A stretch of 64,000 bases of DNA, from NCBI GenBank assembly GCA_015698045.1, contig BLAL01000193.1, positions 1,021,001 through 1,085,000 of the forward strand, in the 5' to 3' direction. A model generated the notes under the pieces. The model was not told where the DNA came from. It made no database searches and saw only the letters and a list, made by a program, of their open reading frames with translations. The stretch comes from Rhizophagus clarus (Eukaryota; Glomeromycota; Glomeromycetes; Glomerales; Glomeraceae). The position numbers were made by a program, and so were the translations under genes. Below, one piece after another: positions 61,111 through 64,000 of the stretch; within the stretch, counting starts at the first letter, position 1, and the number at the start of each line of letters is the position of its first letter.

Positions 61111-61307
61111 ATCAATTTTGAGACATTTCTGATAATAACACGTCCAAAATTTTCAGAGAAGAATAGTACATAGAAAACATTTTATTTCACAAGCAAAAAC
61201 CTATTTTTCTTCACATTTTTGAATCGTACAATCGAAATTACAGGAGAAACATATATACAAAAGTATACAAAAACATCAGAGCAAAAATTTCTTCTATAAA
61301 ATTCAAT

Positions 61308-63512
61308 ATGTCTACCCGTTCCACCAGAAGTTCTGTTAGAAACACAAAAAGAAGCTCTTCAAACATCCATAACAACAACCAAGAAATGCTTAAAAGTGCC
61401 AACAACACAACTCAGGTTAATAATAACCCGCAAGAAGACAACACTTCCATTTCCTCAACTTCTACTACCAAGAACGATCCTAATAGACAAGCCACCCCGA
61501 ACAAAAGAGTCAGAACAACAGAAGGAAGCAATAATGATGTACTCATGACTGAAAATATCAGTCCCCCAGACACTCAAACACATACAGACGAGACAACAAC
61601 ATCAAAAACTCCAGTCTTAGTTTCCTTGAACGAGTCTCTTCATGCTCCCAAGAACGACGGAAATCCTCTCGTTACTGCGCCCAATGAAGATCAATCAGGG
61701 GCTAATCCAAAAACCGGTTTATCTAACAAAGGAAAGAATAAAATAACAGACACCAATCAGGACACACTTATGCACGAACAACTTGATTTGTCCAACTTTA
61801 AGGGGGAACAAATTTTTAGATTATTTTGTCCTCTCAATCATTTTCCCAATAATGATAAACCACACGAGGTACTTAACAAAGTACGTTCACATTTCGCTAA
61901 CAAAGAAAGTTTTAAAGGATGTTCGATCGACACCATATGCAAAATCTCCATAATAGTCCTAACCTTTACGAGTGATGTCGACAAAAGCGCATTAGATGGC
62001 GTTAACATCGGCTCATTAAGAGTCACGTTCCATGACTTTAACGAAGAAAACACTTCTAATATCATCAAACAAGAATTAACAAACATATTCAACCGCAGCA
62101 TCAAATTTGTTGACATACCCCAATCATACCCAACCGAGGTATTTGTCAACATCGTTCAAAATCAATATGGAAAAATACTCACATATAAAGAAATCATCAG
62201 ACAAAGACGTAATACCACTCAACAACAAAGACCAAATCAAAGAAACTATAAACCACAACCACCTACCTACAAACAAATTCATATTGTATTTAAAGACGAA
62301 CAACCAGTCAAAAATTTCTTCGCGAAAGAGATCTACAGTCTTAAAATAGAAAATTGGGTATGTCGTATTTTACCCGCTGATCATTCTCATCCAGAACATG
62401 ATAAAAGAAGTAAATTCGGATACAAAATAACAGGTCTACCAATGAATGCACAACTAGGAGATTTACACCCGATCCTTACACGCATTAATGCACAAACCTG
62501 CACATTCGCACCTACAAACAATAGACAATTGCAAAAAGCTGCTTACGTCTATGTTAAAGAAAAAGATTATAAAGATCAAATCTTCCGAATCAAATGTTTC
62601 AACACAATCATTTATGTTTTTCCACAAAACATACGCCTTTCATGCACTATTTGTGGAGATCCAACCCATGAATACACAAATTGTATGAACAAGCAAGATC
62701 CCAATCAACGCCCTAGAGCGTTAACAATCGATAGAAATCACAACAAAAAACCAACCATCAACCAACAAATCTACAATCAATTCAAATCAATTATCGCCAC
62801 ACAAAACGGAGAACGAATCATCCGTATGGACCAAAATAAACACATGCAACAAACAAAAATTAACCAGCCAACTCCCTATATTCCCAACATACCAGATAAC
62901 TCAATGAAAATTAATCGGTTAGAACAAGAAATTAATGCTTTAAAAACCCAACTTAAGGTATTAGCCGATGAAAATAACTCACTTAAGAAAGAACTTACGA
63001 TAGTCAAGGAAAGTATCGCGACCAATACTAAAGAATTATTATACATGAAAGAACAACTTAACCATGTTAACACCAAATCAGACATCATGATTCAAAAACT
63101 GGATGAGATCGCGCTATACCAAAACAATTCACCTCCACACATTAATAGAAATGAATGTGCAAATCAAATGACTGATACCACTATATCACATCCCAACGCA
63201 ACGCTCAATACTAATAATAACATTTCCACAGAAAGACAACGAAAAATACAAATGGTTTCATTACCCGAATACGAAGGCCAAAATACCACGTCGGCACCCG
63301 TACAATACCCAATGGAAGACATCAATTCAATCCAAGGCCATTCAGAAATTGGCAGGATGGAAAGAGAATACGACGCCGAATATTATGACCAAAATAACGA
63401 GGAAGTTGAATATAACTACAATAATATGGAAACTCCAGAAGGAAACGAAGGACTTCTTTCACGTTTCACCAACTATATTGGAGGCAGACCGCCTAACCCA
63501 CATCGTTACTGA
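61308..63512 (+). CDS. LINE ORF1 protein with zinc knuckle and coiled coil
   Basis: 734 residues, uninterrupted. The first 150 residues are Ser/Thr/Asn-rich and probably disordered. A middle region (about 160-440) has the length and hydrophobic pattern of two RNA-binding folds. A single CX2CX4HX4C knuckle, CTICGDPTHEYTNC, has its metal ligands at C446, C449, H454 and C459. A coiled coil follows (about 533-603; LEQEINALKTQLKVLADENN). The acidic, Asn-rich tail ends at NPHRY. The likely role is binding the element's RNA to form the retrotransposition particle. The order is reversed from mammalian L1 ORF1 but fits LINE ORF1 proteins with gag-like knuckles. The start is the first ATG after a stop-rich leader. 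Confidence 0.9.
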   Translation: MSTRSTRSSVRNTKRSSSNIHNNNQEMLKSANNTTQVNNNPQEDNTSISSTSTTKNDPNRQATPNKRVRTTEGSNNDVLMTENISPPDTQTHTDETTTSKTPVLVSLNESLHAPKNDGNPLVTAPNEDQSGANPKTGLSNKGKNKITDTNQDTLMHEQLDLSNFKGEQIFRLFCPLNHFPNNDKPHEVLNKVRSHFANKESFKGCSIDTICKISIIVLTFTSDVDKSALDGVNIGSLRVTFHDFNEENTSNIIKQELTNIFNRSIKFVDIPQSYPTEVFVNIVQNQYGKILTYKEIIRQRRNTTQQQRPNQRNYKPQPPTYKQIHIVFKDEQPVKNFFAKEIYSLKIENWVCRILPADHSHPEHDKRSKFGYKITGLPMNAQLGDLHPILTRINAQTCTFAPTNNRQLQKAAYVYVKEKDYKDQIFRIKCFNTIIYVFPQNIRLSCTICGDPTHEYTNCMNKQDPNQRPRALTIDRNHNKKPTINQQIYNQFKSIIATQNGERIIRMDQNKHMQQTKINQPTPYIPNIPDNSMKINRLEQEINALKTQLKVLADENNSLKKELTIVKESIATNTKELLYMKEQLNHVNTKSDIMIQKLDEIALYQNNSPPHINRNECANQMTDTTISHPNATLNTNNNISTERQRKIQMVSLPEYEGQNTTSAPVQYPMEDINSIQGHSEIGRMEREYDAEYYDQNNEEVEYNYNNMETPEGNEGLLSRFTNYIGGRPPNPHRY

Positions 63513-63531
63513 AATCGCCCTGTTTGACCAA

Positions 63532-64000
63532 ATGAATAGACTAGGAGCCTCGATAACTCCTAGCATCAGAACGAACAAATTTATAATACAAAAACAAAAA
63601 ATACAAAAAAATAGAGATAACTTCAATAAAAATCACAAAAAAAGAAAACATGACGAAATAGACCAAAATTTACTACATAATCATGACACCAACAACCCAA
63701 CTAGCGACACAAACAGACAATTCTTTAACCCTAACTTTAAAAACATAGGTCAATTTTTTAACCCATACATCACCTTCTCTAATAACAAACACTACACACC
63801 ATGCATAGGTATCGCCACACACAATATTAGAGGTAATTTCAAAAATAAATTACCAGACATACTCAATACAATGATCAACAACAACATACATATCCTACAC
63901 ATTTGTGAAACACACGAATCGCAAGCTCCACATCATGAATCATCTAAAGCACATCGATCTTTCTCCATACAAAAAGTCACTCACACACCAAACCTTCACT
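63532..64000 (+). CDS. LINE ORF2, endonuclease start (cut by window end)
   Basis: From the ATG at 63532 the frame is open to the window end (156 complete codons, no stop). After a lysine- and asparagine-rich leader of about 90 residues comes an apurinic-endonuclease-type start: IGIATHNIRGNF, with the catalytic-type Asn at N98, then INNNIHILHICETH with the catalytic-type Glu at E126. The reverse transcriptase should lie beyond the window. It begins 19 bp after the ORF1 stop and in a different frame, so it may need reinitiation after ORF1. The ATG choice is uncertain because no upstream stop forces it. Confidence 0.82.
   Translation, partial: MNRLGASITPSIRTNKFIIQKQKIQKNRDNFNKNHKKRKHDEIDQNLLHNHDTNNPTSDTNRQFFNPNFKNIGQFFNPYITFSNNKHYTPCIGIATHNIRGNFKNKLPDILNTMINNNIHILHICETHESQAPHHESSKAHRSFSIQKVTHTPNLH

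Larger units (their letters stand above)
61308..64000 (+). mobile_element. LINE (non-LTR retrotransposon), 5' part
   Basis: Two consecutive frames with ORF1/ORF2 character lie 19 bp apart on the same strand and continue past the window edge. The plus strand is A- and C-rich with few G, unlike the balanced A/T of the surrounding DNA, and both frames are clean, so the copy looks young. The 5' untranslated part probably begins somewhere after 61110; its exact start cannot be placed. Confidence 0.85.

Noticed and set aside
62107..63088. Short frames within LINE ORF1 on both strands
   Set aside because: Overlap the long, motif-bearing ORF1 frame and show no domain.

Overview
The window looks like nuclear DNA of an arbuscular mycorrhizal fungus (Glomeromycotina, Rhizophagus-like). 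This is inferred from gene content and style: very AT-rich intergenic DNA, short GT-AG introns, Sel1-repeat protein kinases with a Cys-rich leader, kelch proteins with a C-terminal membrane anchor, LRR plus AIG1-type GTPase proteins, and many decayed transposons. No rRNA, tRNA or CRISPR was recognised. Genes are sparse, about one per 7-8 kb. Most of the window is repeats or featureless AT-rich DNA.

Layout. 2.0-9.3 kb holds two tandem copies of a four-exon kelch/transmembrane gene, with a deletion-derived relic between them (5.43-5.70 kb). A third copy lies at 20.6-22.2 kb behind a tripled promoter repeat. 9.9-11.4 kb is a minus-strand pseudogene joining a kinase C-terminus, an AIG1-like GTPase and LRRs. 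13-20 kb is transposon-rich, including a 650-bp TIR element and a 1.17-kb hAT-type element. 23.1-25.4 kb is a low-complexity satellite. 27.4 kb has a small gene that may encode a divergent HMG-box protein. 31.6-33.2 kb is a protein kinase. 36.0-41.1 kb is an array of ~780-bp tandem units, each carrying two related hairpin-flanked blocks, interrupted by a 1.7-kb inverted-repeat element. 42.6-45.3 kb is an intact LRR-AIG1 gene. 46.4-47.25 kb is a six-exon ubiquitin E2 gene with glycine at the catalytic cysteine position. 49.7-53.8 kb is a Sel1-repeat kinase. 54.5-61 kb is a cluster of MITEs, one nested in another, and a decayed hAT transposase. 61.3-64.0 kb is the start of a LINE (ORF1 and the endonuclease start of ORF2), truncated by the window edge.

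How parts relate. The two kinases, the GTPase/LRR gene and its pseudogene, and the kelch-TM genes are signalling-type families that I know as expanded in these fungi. The kinase-GTPase-LRR pseudogene shows that these modules are shuffled. The hAT transposase relic and three hAT-type MITEs with 8-bp target duplications make a consistent picture of past hAT activity, but nothing here shows that this relic mobilised them. Least explained are the hairpin-bearing 780-bp array and the catalytic-Cys-less E2.
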